Assembly: GCA_028714335.1 (NCBI GenBank)
Contig: JAQTMM010000008.1
Location: forward strand, 1 to 44,870
DNA from: Dehalococcoidales bacterium
GTDB lineage: Bacteria; Chloroflexota; Dehalococcoidia; Dehalococcoidales; RBG-16-60-22
DNA length: 44,870 nt
Direction: 5' to 3'
Under the pieces are notes generated by a model that had not been told where the DNA came from, did not search any database, and was given only the letters and a program-made list of their open reading frames with translations. Both the position numbers and the translations under genes were made by a program. Below are positions 1 through 8,590 of the stretch, one piece after another (the first letter of the stretch is position 1; the number at the start of each line of letters is the position of its first letter).

Positions 1-769
1 CGCCGCCAAGCATATGGGTTGCAAAGCTGTGCCTTAAGGTGTGAGGGCTGATTTGAGTGCTTAATCCGGCCGATTTGGTGTATTCCTTGAGTTTTTGCCA
101 GAAACCCTGCCGGGTAATCCTGTCGCCGCGGGCGTTGAGGAAGAGGGCATCACTCTTTTTACCGTGGGCGAGTTTGGGCCGGTTTTCTTCAATATAATGC
201 TTGACCGATAAAGCGATTTTTTCATAAAGAGGTATAATGCGTTCCTTGCGGCCCTTGCCGAAACAGCGGACGAAGTAGTTGCCGTCCGTGTTAACGTCGC
301 CGATATTTAAGGCGACAAGTTCGCTGATTCTCATACCGCTGGCGTAGAGCAACTCCAACATGGCGGAATCGCGTTTGGCCTCGGAAGTGGATAATTTGTC
401 CGGTTGTTCCAGTAAGAGGCGTACCTGGTCGAGGGGGATAGGCTTGGGTAACGCTTTGCCGACGCTGGGAGAGCTCATATTTTCGGTGGGATCGGTCTTA
501 AGCTTTCCTTCCGCCACCATAAATCCAAAGAAGGACCTAGAGGCGGCTACCTTACGGGCGATGGTGGTAGCGACATAGCCACGCTCTTTAAGGAATAACA
601 TGTATGCCAGCATATTTTGCCTGTCCATGGCTGCCCATGAAGTTAAGGACTGGCTGCTGATAAAATCAGCTAAAGCATTTAGGTCATTGCGATAAGCGGA
701 AATCGTGTGTTCGGAATATCCTTTTTCAACCGCTAAATAATGCAAAAAGTTTTCGATTGAATCTTTCAT
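1..769 (-). CDS. xerD: Tyrosine recombinase XerC/XerD family, cut by window edge
   Basis: Site-specific recombinase of the Xer type, which normally resolves chromosome dimers at dif. Translating the minus strand from the ATG at 769 gives about 256 residues that run off the left edge. The N-terminal SAM-like core-binding domain (MKDSIENFLHYLAVEKGYSE) is followed by the catalytic domain. Visible catalytic elements are the Arg in ASGMRISEL, the Lys region GKGRKERIIPL and the HTLRHSFATHMLGG box. The distal His/Trp and the nucleophilic Tyr lie outside the window. It is transcribed divergently from mfd across about 200 bp. A second Xer protein is encoded at 29764-30672, so the two could be a XerC/XerD pair. 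Which is XerD is my guess. Confidence 0.85.
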   Translation of the reverse strand, partial: MKDSIENFLHYLAVEKGYSEHTISAYRNDLNALADFISSQSLTSWAAMDRQNMLAYMLFLKERGYVATTIARKVAASRSFFGFMVAEGKLKTDPTENMSSPSVGKALPKPIPLDQVRLLLEQPDKLSTSEAKRDSAMLELLYASGMRISELVALNIGDVNTDGNYFVRCFGKGRKERIIPLYEKIALSVKHYIEENRPKLAHGKKSDALFLNARGDRITRQGFWQKLKEYTKSAGLSTQISPHTLRHSFATHMLGG

Positions 770-923
770 GGCGTCTCCTCGTGTCCATAATTAACAGGCG
801 TTGCCTTTTAGACTCTAGGTAATCATTTTAACATAATATTATAACATAATAAAGATAAGTGTTTACAATAGTTGTCGAGCTTTAAAGGGATTTAACGTCG
901 ATTTTGTGATAAAATTAGGTTAA

Positions 924-953
924 AGGGCTGGCCCATTTTTATGGACGAGCCCT
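924..953 (+). other. Imperfect hairpin in the mfd 5' leader
   Basis: AGGGCT (924-929) is complementary to AGCCCT (948-953), and CCA (933-935) to TGG (942-944), giving a stem with a 3x3 internal loop. It ends 19 nt before the mfd start and has no T-run, so it is not a terminator. It might influence translation, because mfd has no clear ribosome-binding site. Weak evidence. Confidence 0.3.
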
Positions 954-972
954 ATAGGCGTTTGCATGAAAT

Positions 973-3900
973 ATGTTGAAACTAGATAAATTGACCAAGT
1001 TAATAGAGTCGTTGCCGAGTTGGAATAACTTAGCGGACGAGGTGAAACAAAACAGTAAGACAGTAGTCTACCTTAATTCTGCCAGACCTTATATCGTGGC
1101 AGCTTTATACAAAAAGCTTCAGATTCCCATTCTGTTCGTCACTGCCCAGCCGGAGGATGCCAAAAAACTCCAGGAGCAGCTTGACAGCTGGTGCGGCGAA
1201 AAGCCGGTATATATCTACCCAGAATTGGATATATTGCCTTATGAACGATTAACACCGGATATGGCCACAGAGATGGAAAGAATCAGAGTGTTTTCAATGC
1301 TGGCTGAATATAGCGAAAACAAACAAAGCATTTCTCCTCCTTTGGTGGTAACATCGGCGCAGGCATTAATGTCGCAAACCACTGCATTTAGTAACTTCAT
1401 AGCCTCGCAGAAAAACATCAAGGTTGGAATGAGCGTCAAGCCTTTTGACTTATTAGAAGACTTTCAAAAAAAAGGTTACCGGCTAGAAAATATCGTGGAA
1501 ATACCCGGCACGATGAGCCATCGGGGAGGCATTGTCGATATCTTTCCTCCCACAGCTGAAAGACCCTTCCGCCTAGAATTCTTTGGCGACGATATAGACA
1601 GTATTAGGAGTTTCGATGCTACTACACAACGTTCGGTAGAAAAAATCGAAGATATAAAAGTGGGACCAGCATCGGAGTTACTTTTGACAGACAAAAGAGA
1701 TGGGCTTGCTTTAGAAGAAGTACTAAACAGTGTTGACTTAAAAGGGTGCAATAATGAGTTCAAACAGCAGTTTCAGAACGATAAAGAAAACTTCCTTGCA
1801 GGGAATCTGGGTGATATCCAGTATTATGCGGCATTGTTTAACAGGGGTAAAATAATTGATTATCTTCCTGACAATACACTGGTGATTCTTGATGAACCGT
1901 CAGCTGTAGAACAAGCTGTGACGGACTATGATAATGAAGCCATCCAGTTGCGTTCCGAGAAGATAGAGCGAGGCGAGTTGCCTCAAAATTTTCCCACCCC
2001 ATATTTCGTCTGGAAAGAGATTGAACCTGAATTAAACAGAAAGCACAAGCTAAGCCTGGAATCTTTTGGAGTTGAACCCGGGCTGGACTTCTTTACAGCA
2101 CCCAATTATGCCGGTAAACTGCCTGTTTTCATCAAAAAGTCTGTTGAACTATTAGAGCAAAGAAAGCGCATCATTATAGTCAGTCATCAGGCAAACCGTC
2201 TATCGGATTTGTTTGAGGATGAAGATATCCTTGTTGTGCCAACAGAAGAAGTGAAGCAGATTCCGGAACCGGGCACGATGGTGCTGGTGCAGGGTTCGTT
2301 GCCGGAGGGGTGGGTGATGAGTGGTGAAACATATCTCTTTACGGACGCCGAAATTTTCGGCTTTGTTAAACAGCGTCGTTTAGTGAAAAAACAACCGTCA
2401 GCACGCCGTAAAGTATCGATGGATTTTACTGCAGATGACTACGTGGTTCATGTAGAGCACGGAATTGGTAAGTTCATCGGCGTAACAATGCTTGATACGG
2501 CAGGGACCGAAAAAGAGTATCTGATGTTACAGTATGCCGGTAATGATATTCTTTACGTCCCGTCCGACCAGATTGACAGGGTGAGTCGTTACGTTGGGGC
2601 GGGCGAAAGAACCCCGATATTGAGCAAACTTGGAACACAGGAGTGGGTAAGGACACGGCACAAAGCTAAAGAAGCGGCCGAACTGCTAGCGCGTGACCTT
2701 TTATTGCTTTACGCTGCCCGTGAGGTAGTGCCGGGTTACGCTTTCTCCCGTGATACCGTCTGGCAGCAGGAACTGGAAGCTGCTTTCCCTTACGTAGAAA
2801 CACCAGACCAGCTCCAGACGCAACAGGACGTAAAACAGGACATGGAAAAGTCCAAACCGATGGATAGACTAGTCTGCGGGGATGTGGGCTATGGCAAGAC
2901 AGAAGTAGCGATACGGGCGGCTTTTAAGGCGGTAATGGATGGAAAACAAGTGGCGGTGCTGGTGCCTACAACGGTCTTAGCCCAGCAGCATTTCACAACC
3001 TTCTCCGAACGACTGGAAGCATTCCCGGTAAAGGTTGAAATGTTAAGCCGCTTCCGCTCCGACAGAGAGCAACATGAGGTAATAAACGGACTAAACAATG
3101 GTACAGTGGATGTCTGTATTGGTACACATCGATTGATTCAAAAAGATATCATCTTTAAAAACCTGGGGTTGCTGATTATTGATGAAGAGCAGAGGTTCGG
3201 CGTTAATCACAAGGAATTTCTAAAGAAGATGCGCAGCGAAGTTGACGTACTGACCTTAAGCGCCACTCCCATTCCACGAACCCTCCACATGTCTTTGGTA
3301 GGGGTAAGGGATATGAGCACGATGGAGACGCCGCCTGAAGCGCGATTACCCGTCAAGACTTATGTGGCGGAGTATAATGACCACCTGGTGAGGGAATCGA
3401 TTCTAAGAGAAATAGAACGCAATGGGCAGGTATTCTTCGTGCATAACAGAGTACAAAGCATCGCCATGATAGCTCAGAATCTGCGCGAGCTGGTGCCTGA
3501 AGCAGAAATAGCCGTAGGGCACGGGCAGATGCCGGAAGACGAACTGGAAAAGGTGATGACGTCTTTTACGCAGGGCAAAGTTGATATCCTCGTCTGCACT
3601 ACGATTATCGAATCTGGTTTGGATATGCCTAATGCCAACACGATTATCATTAACAAAGCGGATAAGTTCGGACTAACACAGCTTTACCAGTTGCGTGGCA
3701 GAGTTGGGCGTGGTGCTAATCTGGCTTATGCCTATTTTCTTTACGATGGAAAACGACTCACCGAGATAGCCCATAAACGCTTACGGACGATTTACGAAGC
3801 TACAGAACTTGGAGCTGGGTTTGGCATTGCCATGAAGGATTTAGAAATAAGAGGGGCGGGGACTTTATTAGGACATCGCCAGAGCGGACACATTACTGCC

Positions 3901-4416
3901 GTGGGTTTTAGTCTTTACACAAGATTGCTTGCCGACGCCGTAGAAGAACAAAAAGCGATAATGGCGGGTAAAGAAAAACCTGAACCCAAATTGCCCCCGC
4001 CGGTAACCGATTTACCGCTGGACGCTTTTATACCCGAATATTATGTTAGCGATGTTGAAACACGCCTAGAAATGTATCGAACACTGGGTGAAATAGATTC
4101 GGTGGAGAAGATAGACGACGTCTTAAAAGAATACAACGACCGCTTTGGTAAGCCGCCCATCGAGGTACATAACCTGCTTTACATTGTGAGAATAAAGGTA
4201 TTAGCAGCCAAAGCAGGTATAGAGTCTCTCACCACAGAAGAAGGAAATATCGTTATCAGACGGTTCCAGGGAAAGCCTTTTAATGCCCAGAGGTTTATGG
4301 CGTCATTGGCCGATGGCGTTACCGTAGGTCATACACAGATTAAAATTGACTACAAGAAAATTGGCAATGGATGGCGGATGGTATTGGAGGGGGTTATAAA
4401 AGGGCTTTTGACATAA
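973..4416 (+). CDS. mfd: Transcription-repair coupling factor Mfd
   Basis: ATP-dependent DNA translocase that removes stalled RNA polymerase from lesions and recruits UvrA. It is 1147 residues, the usual family length. The order is a UvrB-like N-terminal module (with LPYERLTPDMATEMERIRV), the RNA-polymerase-interacting CarD-like domain near residue 489 (YVVHVEHGIGKFIGV), then the RecG-like translocase with Walker A GDVGYGKTE near 635, DEEQ box (IIDEEQRFGVNHKE) near 735 and motif VI QLRGRVGRG. The C-terminal TRCF domain follows (IPEYYVSDVETRLEMYR). The ATG at 973 is the only sensible start, since the ATG at 966 stops after seven codons. No Shine-Dalgarno sequence is obvious. It is divergent from the xer gene. 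Confidence 0.97.
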   Translation: MLKLDKLTKLIESLPSWNNLADEVKQNSKTVVYLNSARPYIVAALYKKLQIPILFVTAQPEDAKKLQEQLDSWCGEKPVYIYPELDILPYERLTPDMATEMERIRVFSMLAEYSENKQSISPPLVVTSAQALMSQTTAFSNFIASQKNIKVGMSVKPFDLLEDFQKKGYRLENIVEIPGTMSHRGGIVDIFPPTAERPFRLEFFGDDIDSIRSFDATTQRSVEKIEDIKVGPASELLLTDKRDGLALEEVLNSVDLKGCNNEFKQQFQNDKENFLAGNLGDIQYYAALFNRGKIIDYLPDNTLVILDEPSAVEQAVTDYDNEAIQLRSEKIERGELPQNFPTPYFVWKEIEPELNRKHKLSLESFGVEPGLDFFTAPNYAGKLPVFIKKSVELLEQRKRIIIVSHQANRLSDLFEDEDILVVPTEEVKQIPEPGTMVLVQGSLPEGWVMSGETYLFTDAEIFGFVKQRRLVKKQPSARRKVSMDFTADDYVVHVEHGIGKFIGVTMLDTAGTEKEYLMLQYAGNDILYVPSDQIDRVSRYVGAGERTPILSKLGTQEWVRTRHKAKEAAELLARDLLLLYAAREVVPGYAFSRDTVWQQELEAAFPYVETPDQLQTQQDVKQDMEKSKPMDRLVCGDVGYGKTEVAIRAAFKAVMDGKQVAVLVPTTVLAQQHFTTFSERLEAFPVKVEMLSRFRSDREQHEVINGLNNGTVDVCIGTHRLIQKDIIFKNLGLLIIDEEQRFGVNHKEFLKKMRSEVDVLTLSATPIPRTLHMSLVGVRDMSTMETPPEARLPVKTYVAEYNDHLVRESILREIERNGQVFFVHNRVQSIAMIAQNLRELVPEAEIAVGHGQMPEDELEKVMTSFTQGKVDILVCTTIIESGLDMPNANTIIINKADKFGLTQLYQLRGRVGRGANLAYAYFLYDGKRLTEIAHKRLRTIYEATELGAGFGIAMKDLEIRGAGTLLGHRQSGHITAVGFSLYTRLLADAVEEQKAIMAGKEKPEPKLPPPVTDLPLDAFIPEYYVSDVETRLEMYRTLGEIDSVEKIDDVLKEYNDRFGKPPIEVHNLLYIVRIKVLAAKAGIESLTTEEGNIVIRRFQGKPFNAQRFMASLADGVTVGHTQIKIDYKKIGNGWRMVLEGVIKGLLT

Positions 4417-4519
4417 AGTAATGATATGTTAGTAGTTCCTTAACATTCTTCTACTAAAATAACAATATCTCATAAATTTTTTATATTATCGATTCTGTAA
4501 TCATTAGGTATTCGTACCA

Positions 4520-4548
4520 TTGACTAACTTAGTTTCTCATTATACGAT
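4520..4548 (+). promoter_or_regulatory. Sigma70-type promoter for the lipoprotein gene
   Basis: TTGACT (4520-4525), a 17-bp spacer and TACGAT (4543-4548). The predicted transcript start near 4555 leaves a leader of about 33 nt before the ATG at 4588. The 170-bp gap after mfd is AT-rich and otherwise holds only a weak 7-bp inverted repeat (TTAGTAG/CTACTAA, about 4428-4458). Confidence 0.5.
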
Positions 4549-4587
4549 ATTATATATAGGGAATTTTTTATTGAGGTAGAGAAAAAT

Positions 4588-5046
4588 ATGTGTAAAAAAG
4601 CTGCAATCGCGGTACTTTTGTTTGCCATGGTTTTCAGTATTTTCGGTTGTACTTCAGGTAATAGTGACACTGCAACCACAACCAAACCTGCTAGCATTGA
4701 ATACATCCGTGAGTCAAAATTAGCCAATATCTGGCAAATGAAGCAGATTCAGCTTAACTTCACCAATGAAACGTCTATCACCATCGAACTGGCGGCAGGT
4801 GATAAAGTGGATGGGTATTTCTACGTCGTCGGTGGGGGCACTATCAGTTTTACTATTTCCGGACTAACGCAGATATACGCCTCATCCAACGGCACAACCT
4901 CTGATAGGTTTTCCTTTACTGCCAGCCAGGAACAGGGTATTGATTACAAGTTAAAGTTCACCGTCGGCAGCGGCGACACTTCCGTTTTCTTGGAAATTAT
5001 CTATCCAGTTACCGGTTCGGTGCTGGTGCCGATAGGAACAAAATAA
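4588..5046 (+). CDS. Small secreted lipoprotein, unknown function
   Basis: A 152-residue protein with a lipoprotein signal peptide: basic MCKK, hydrophobic AAIAVLLFAMVFSIFG, then Cys21 in the lipobox (IFGC) and a Thr/Ser-rich linker. The mature part looks like a single beta-sandwich rich in short strands (VDGYFYVVGGGTISFTI, KLKFTVGSGDTSVFLEIIYP). The pattern recalls GOLD/emp24-type sandwiches, but that is an impression only. The start has a good ribosome-binding site (GAGGTAGAG). It is the first gene of a probable transcription unit with the DUF998 gene 6 bp downstream and aroF. It is presumably anchored to the outer face of the membrane. The function is not recognisable. Confidence 0.8.
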   Translation: MCKKAAIAVLLFAMVFSIFGCTSGNSDTATTTKPASIEYIRESKLANIWQMKQIQLNFTNETSITIELAAGDKVDGYFYVVGGGTISFTISGLTQIYASSNGTTSDRFSFTASQEQGIDYKLKFTVGSGDTSVFLEIIYPVTGSVLVPIGTK

Positions 5047-5052
5047 TTAGTA

Positions 5053-5817
5053 GTGTCCAAAATGAGTAACGCCCACGCCAATAAAGCTGGTGAACCGCTT
5101 TACATCAGTGTCAAAAACACCCTTATAGAAATTATCATGCAAAGAATAATTCCGTTTTTTAAGCTCTGGAACATACACACCGGGCTGGCGATAGCCGGTA
5201 TGATAGGGCCGTTTATGCTCTCTATCGGCGACCTTTCAGCAGGATTGAGCAGCCCCGGCTATAGCATTGTAAAGGACTCTATAAGCAGCCTGGCATTAAC
5301 CGATGTCGGCTGGATTCAGACGATAGGTTTTCTCTTTTTAGGTTTACTTATAGAAGTTTTCACTGCCGGCCTCCTCTTTAATGTAAAGCGTGGTGCCAGA
5401 TGGTTTTATCTGGGCGTTGGTATATTTGTCTTCTTCGGATTTGCCATGCTGCTTATCGGAGCATTTCGTACCGATGCCGCAGGCACGATAGAAGCCGCAC
5501 GTTCTTTAGAGGGAAGAATACATGGTTTTATGGCCAGTACGACATTCATTCTTTTCCCGATAGCGATACTGTGCTTACTACCGAGTATCAGAAAAGACCC
5601 AAACTGGAAATATCTGTACATTTATACACTTATTACTTTCGTATTAGGCGTGGCTCTGTCGGTAACCATCAGGTTCCTTCCGGAACAAAACTATTGGTTC
5701 GGACTGGTGGAACGCTTGCTGGTAGCTAACGCGATAATCTGGATTGAAGTTGCGGCCATTAATATGTTCGTATTGTCTTTAAAACGCAATTCCCGCGTTG
5801 AGAGTAGATCAGCATGA
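5053..5817 (+). CDS. DUF998-family integral membrane protein
   Basis: A 254-residue polytopic membrane protein with about six hydrophobic segments. The pattern (IHTGLAIAGMIGPFML, then SPGYSIVKDSISSLALTDVG, then WIQTIGFLFLGLLIE) matches my memory of DUF998 proteins: a glycine-rich first helix, an extracytoplasmic loop with a conserved D-S-I-S-x-L element, then GW-Q-x-GF. The GTG at 5053 is the longest start. The ATG at 5062 is an alternative, and neither has a strong ribosome-binding site. The stop overlaps the aroF start as ATGA (5814-5817), implying translational coupling. The molecular function is unknown. Confidence 0.75.
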   Translation: MSKMSNAHANKAGEPLYISVKNTLIEIIMQRIIPFFKLWNIHTGLAIAGMIGPFMLSIGDLSAGLSSPGYSIVKDSISSLALTDVGWIQTIGFLFLGLLIEVFTAGLLFNVKRGARWFYLGVGIFVFFGFAMLLIGAFRTDAAGTIEAARSLEGRIHGFMASTTFILFPIAILCLLPSIRKDPNWKYLYIYTLITFVLGVALSVTIRFLPEQNYWFGLVERLLVANAIIWIEVAAINMFVLSLKRNSRVESRSA

Positions 5818-6830
5818 TAGTAGAGATGCGTACCGGCGCCAGCAAAAAAGAAGTTGACGATGTGGTGCAGAAGGCAAAATCCCTCAACCTTGGCGTTCAA
5901 CTTAACGTGGGCACGGATAAAACCGTCGTTGCCTTATTAGGCGGCAACACGGGGCAAATACCCACGGATATCTTTGCCATCTTTCCAGGCGTAGAGAGCG
6001 TCACACGCATTATGAAGCCTTATAAACTGGCTTCACGTACCTTCAGCCCTAAAGACACGATCGTTGACTGCGGTGGTGTAACAATTGGGGGAGAGAAGGT
6101 TGTTGTAATGGCAGGCCCCTGCGCGGTAGAGAGTGAAAAACAACTCATGCAGGCGGCTGAAGCGGTAAAAAAAGCCGGAGCTACTATATTACGGGGCGGT
6201 GCTTTTAAACCCCGCACCTCTCCGTTTAGTTTCCAGGGATTACAAAAAGAAGGACTGGAACTCCTAACCAAAGCCAGAGACGAGTTTGGTATGCCGATAG
6301 TCACCGAAGTAGTCAATCCACAAGACGTATTATTGGTATCATCTTACGCTGACATGCTGCAAATAGGCTCGCGGAACATGCAAAATTTCTCTCTGTTGAC
6401 CGATGCTGGAAAGAGCCGCCGACCAGTAGTATTAAAGCGTGGTTTTTCCTGCACGATTACCGAATGGCTGACTGCCGCCGATTATCTGCTGGCAGAAGGA
6501 AATAATCAAGTAATACTCTGTGAACGGGGCATTAGAACATTTGAAGACAGCGTCCGTTTTTCTCTGGATATTTCCGCGATACCTGTCCTGAAGAAAAACA
6601 GCCACCTGCCGGTCATCGTTGATCCTTCACATGCGGCAGGGAATTACTCACTGGTGCCGGCTATAGCTAAAGCGGCGGTTGCGGCGGGAGCTGATGGGCT
6701 ACTCATTGAGGTGCACCCTAATCCTAAAGAAGCCCTGGTGGATGGGTTACAATCACTATCGCCGTCAGATTTTGCACGTCTAATGGATGAATTACGGGCT
6801 GTCGCCAAATCTGTGGGGCGGTCTATATAG
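5814..6830 (+). CDS. aroF: 3-deoxy-7-phosphoheptulonate (DAHP) synthase, type I-beta
   Basis: First enzyme of the shikimate pathway, condensing phosphoenolpyruvate with erythrose 4-phosphate. It has 338 residues. An N-terminal ferredoxin-like regulatory domain (about residues 1-70), as in the Thermotoga enzyme, is fused to the TIM-barrel synthase. Visible active-site elements are AGPCAVES (metal Cys), the RGGAFKPRTSPFSFQG loop, IGSRNMQN, VLKRG and VDPSHAAG with the metal His. The start overlaps the DUF998 stop by ATGA, so the two are probably coupled. The stop lies 3 bp from the convergent panC stop with no terminator between. The ferredoxin-like domain in this subtype usually mediates Phe/Tyr feedback inhibition. 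Confidence 0.96.
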   Translation: MIVEMRTGASKKEVDDVVQKAKSLNLGVQLNVGTDKTVVALLGGNTGQIPTDIFAIFPGVESVTRIMKPYKLASRTFSPKDTIVDCGGVTIGGEKVVVMAGPCAVESEKQLMQAAEAVKKAGATILRGGAFKPRTSPFSFQGLQKEGLELLTKARDEFGMPIVTEVVNPQDVLLVSSYADMLQIGSRNMQNFSLLTDAGKSRRPVVLKRGFSCTITEWLTAADYLLAEGNNQVILCERGIRTFEDSVRFSLDISAIPVLKKNSHLPVIVDPSHAAGNYSLVPAIAKAAVAAGADGLLIEVHPNPKEALVDGLQSLSPSDFARLMDELRAVAKSVGRSI

Positions 6831-6833
6831 CGT

Positions 6834-7667
6834 CTATTCTTCCAGCACGAGATTATCAATCAAACGCGTTCTGCCAAACCTTACCGCCATAGACACCAAA
6901 GCCGGATACTTGATGCGGTGAATCTCTTTTAACGTCTCGTTATCAGCGATGCTGATATATTCAATATCCGCCTGGGATTCTTTCTGGATGAGTTTGGTCA
7001 TTTCCTTACGTATGGCTAAAGCATCCCATTCACCTTGTTTGGCAAGCTCTTGAGCAAGCTGTAGAGACTGATAAAGCACAGGAGCCGAACGCCGCTGTTC
7101 CGGCGTGAGGTAGGTGTTGCGGCTACTCATTGCCAGTCCGTCAGATTCGCGCACGGTAGGGCAGGCAACGATATCAATATTGACATCAAAGTCTTTGACC
7201 ATCTTCTTAATAACGGCCAATTGCTGGGCATCTTTTTGCCCGAAGTAAGCGCGGTTTGGCTGGACGATATTGAAAAGTTTTAAGACAACGGTACTGACGC
7301 CTCTAAAATGCCCAGGCCGCGCTGAACCTTCTAACATATCGGTGATGCCTTTAACTTCCACCCAGCTGTCATAACCTTCGGGGTACATCTCCTCATCGGA
7401 GGGCATAAAGACAAAGTCAGTATGAGGTTTCAGCATGGAAAGGTCGTGTTTGGTATCACGCGGATAGGTTCTAAAATCCTCTTTAGGCCCAAACTGCGTT
7501 GGATTAACAAAAATACTGACGGCTACCAGTTTATTCTTCTCTCTAGCCTGGCGGACTAAAGAAATGTGGCCTTCATGAAGATACCCCATCGTAGGCACAA
7601 ACCCCATGGTCTTTTTAGAGGCTTTTCTAGCCTGACGCATTTCAGCAATAGTCTTTAGTACTTCCAT
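6834..7667 (-). CDS. panC: Pantothenate synthetase PanC
   Basis: ATP-dependent ligation of pantoate and beta-alanine to pantothenate, in the cytoplasm. It is 277 residues, the family length. Signatures are the nucleotide-binding HxGH motif in MGYLHEGHISLVRQA, the FVNPTQFGPKEDF substrate loop, FGQKDAQQLAVI and the KMSKS-like MSSRNTYL. The ATG at 7667 has a ribosome-binding site GAGGTAAAG. It follows panB on the same strand, but a strong terminator hairpin (7695-7728) lies between them. No promoter fits into the 27 nt between hairpin and start, so panC expression probably depends on read-through. Confidence 0.97.
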   Translation of the reverse strand: MEVLKTIAEMRQARKASKKTMGFVPTMGYLHEGHISLVRQAREKNKLVAVSIFVNPTQFGPKEDFRTYPRDTKHDLSMLKPHTDFVFMPSDEEMYPEGYDSWVEVKGITDMLEGSARPGHFRGVSTVVLKLFNIVQPNRAYFGQKDAQQLAVIKKMVKDFDVNIDIVACPTVRESDGLAMSSRNTYLTPEQRRSAPVLYQSLQLAQELAKQGEWDALAIRKEMTKLIQKESQADIEYISIADNETLKEIHRIKYPALVSMAVRFGRTRLIDNLVLEE

Positions 7668-7694
7668 AACTTTACCTCGCAGGTGTTATCAAAC

Positions 7695-7728
7695 AAAAAG
7701 AGTCCCGTTTTTGGGCGGGGCTCTTTTT
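7695..7728 (-). terminator. Intrinsic terminator between panB and panC
   Basis: AAAAAGAGTCCCG (7695-7707) pairs with CGGGGCTCTTTTT (7716-7728) over 13 positions with one G-T wobble and an 8-nt loop. The A- and T-tracts on the two flanks make it function-like in both directions. It sits downstream of panB and only 27 nt upstream of the panC start. Confidence 0.85.
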
Positions 7729-7750
7729 CGTTATCATACTATATATATCG

Positions 7751-8581
7751 TTATTTCCCTAATTTAGTTAGGATACTTTCATCCATTGGGAAGCTTTGGG
7801 CTTCGGTGGGGAATTTGCCGGTCTTCACATCCTCGTGGTATTGGGAGATAGCTTTGGCCATAACCTCGGCGATTTTAGCGTATTGCTTGGCGTGCTTTGG
7901 CACAAAATCTGTATATGAACCGAGGATATCATTAATGACTTGCACTTGTCCGTCACAGCCAACACCGGCACCGATGCCGATGGTGGGGATGCTGATTTTC
8001 TTGGAGATAAAAGCGGCAAGCACCGCAGGTACGGTCTCTAAAACTACACCAAAAGCGCCGGCTTGGTCGATAGCAATAGCGTCCTCCAGCAGGCGTTTGG
8101 CAGAGTCTTCTGTTTTGCCTTGTATTTTATGACCACCAAGTTGATTAATAGATTGAGGAGTCAGCCCCAGATGTCCCATAACCGGAACGCCGCGTTCAAC
8201 GATTTTCCTGACGGTTTCTGCCATAGTAACGCCGCCTTCGAGCTTGACTGCCTGGCAACCGGTCTCTTGGAGAAAGCGCCCGGCGTTCCGTATAGCTTCT
8301 TCCGGGCTAACCTGGTAGGTCATGAATGGCATATCGCCCACAACTAAAGCGTTCTTGGAACCACGAACGACGGCTTTTGTGTGATGTAACATGACTTCCA
8401 GCGTAACGGGAATGGTGGAATCATAACCTAGTACCACCATACCTAGGCTGTCACCGACTAAAATAAGGGGGACGCCGGCTTCGTCAACTATTTTGGCGGT
8501 AGTGTAATCGTAAGCGGTGAGCATGGATATCTTCTCACCCTTTTGTTTCATAGCCTTTATTTGGCTGATTGTAACTCGCAT
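7751..8581 (-). CDS. panB: 3-methyl-2-oxobutanoate hydroxymethyltransferase PanB
   Basis: Transfers a hydroxymethyl group from methylene-tetrahydrofolate to 2-ketoisovalerate, giving ketopantoate. It is 276 residues with the TIM-barrel signature. Metal and substrate residues are visible in LVGDSLGMVVLGYDSTIPVT (Asp), VVGDMPFMTYQ (Asp), AVKLEGG (Lys/Glu), GHLGLTPQS and the catalytic Glu in VVLETVP, then IPTIGIGAGVGCDGQ. It lies 9 bp downstream of panD in the same operon. 2-ketoisovalerate links this pathway to branched-chain amino-acid synthesis. Confidence 0.97.
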   Translation of the reverse strand: MRVTISQIKAMKQKGEKISMLTAYDYTTAKIVDEAGVPLILVGDSLGMVVLGYDSTIPVTLEVMLHHTKAVVRGSKNALVVGDMPFMTYQVSPEEAIRNAGRFLQETGCQAVKLEGGVTMAETVRKIVERGVPVMGHLGLTPQSINQLGGHKIQGKTEDSAKRLLEDAIAIDQAGAFGVVLETVPAVLAAFISKKISIPTIGIGAGVGCDGQVQVINDILGSYTDFVPKHAKQYAKIAEVMAKAISQYHEDVKTGKFPTEAQSFPMDESILTKLGK

Positions 8582-8590
8582 GACGCCTCC

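Noticed and set aside
2474-2656. Antisense open frames inside mfd, topA, valS and other long genes
   Set aside because: They have no ribosome-binding sites, no conserved motifs and simply mirror the codon bias of the real genes.
4428-4458. TTAGTAG/CTACTAA repeat as the mfd terminator
   Set aside because: The stem is only 7 bp with a 17-nt loop and there is no T-run adjacent to it.
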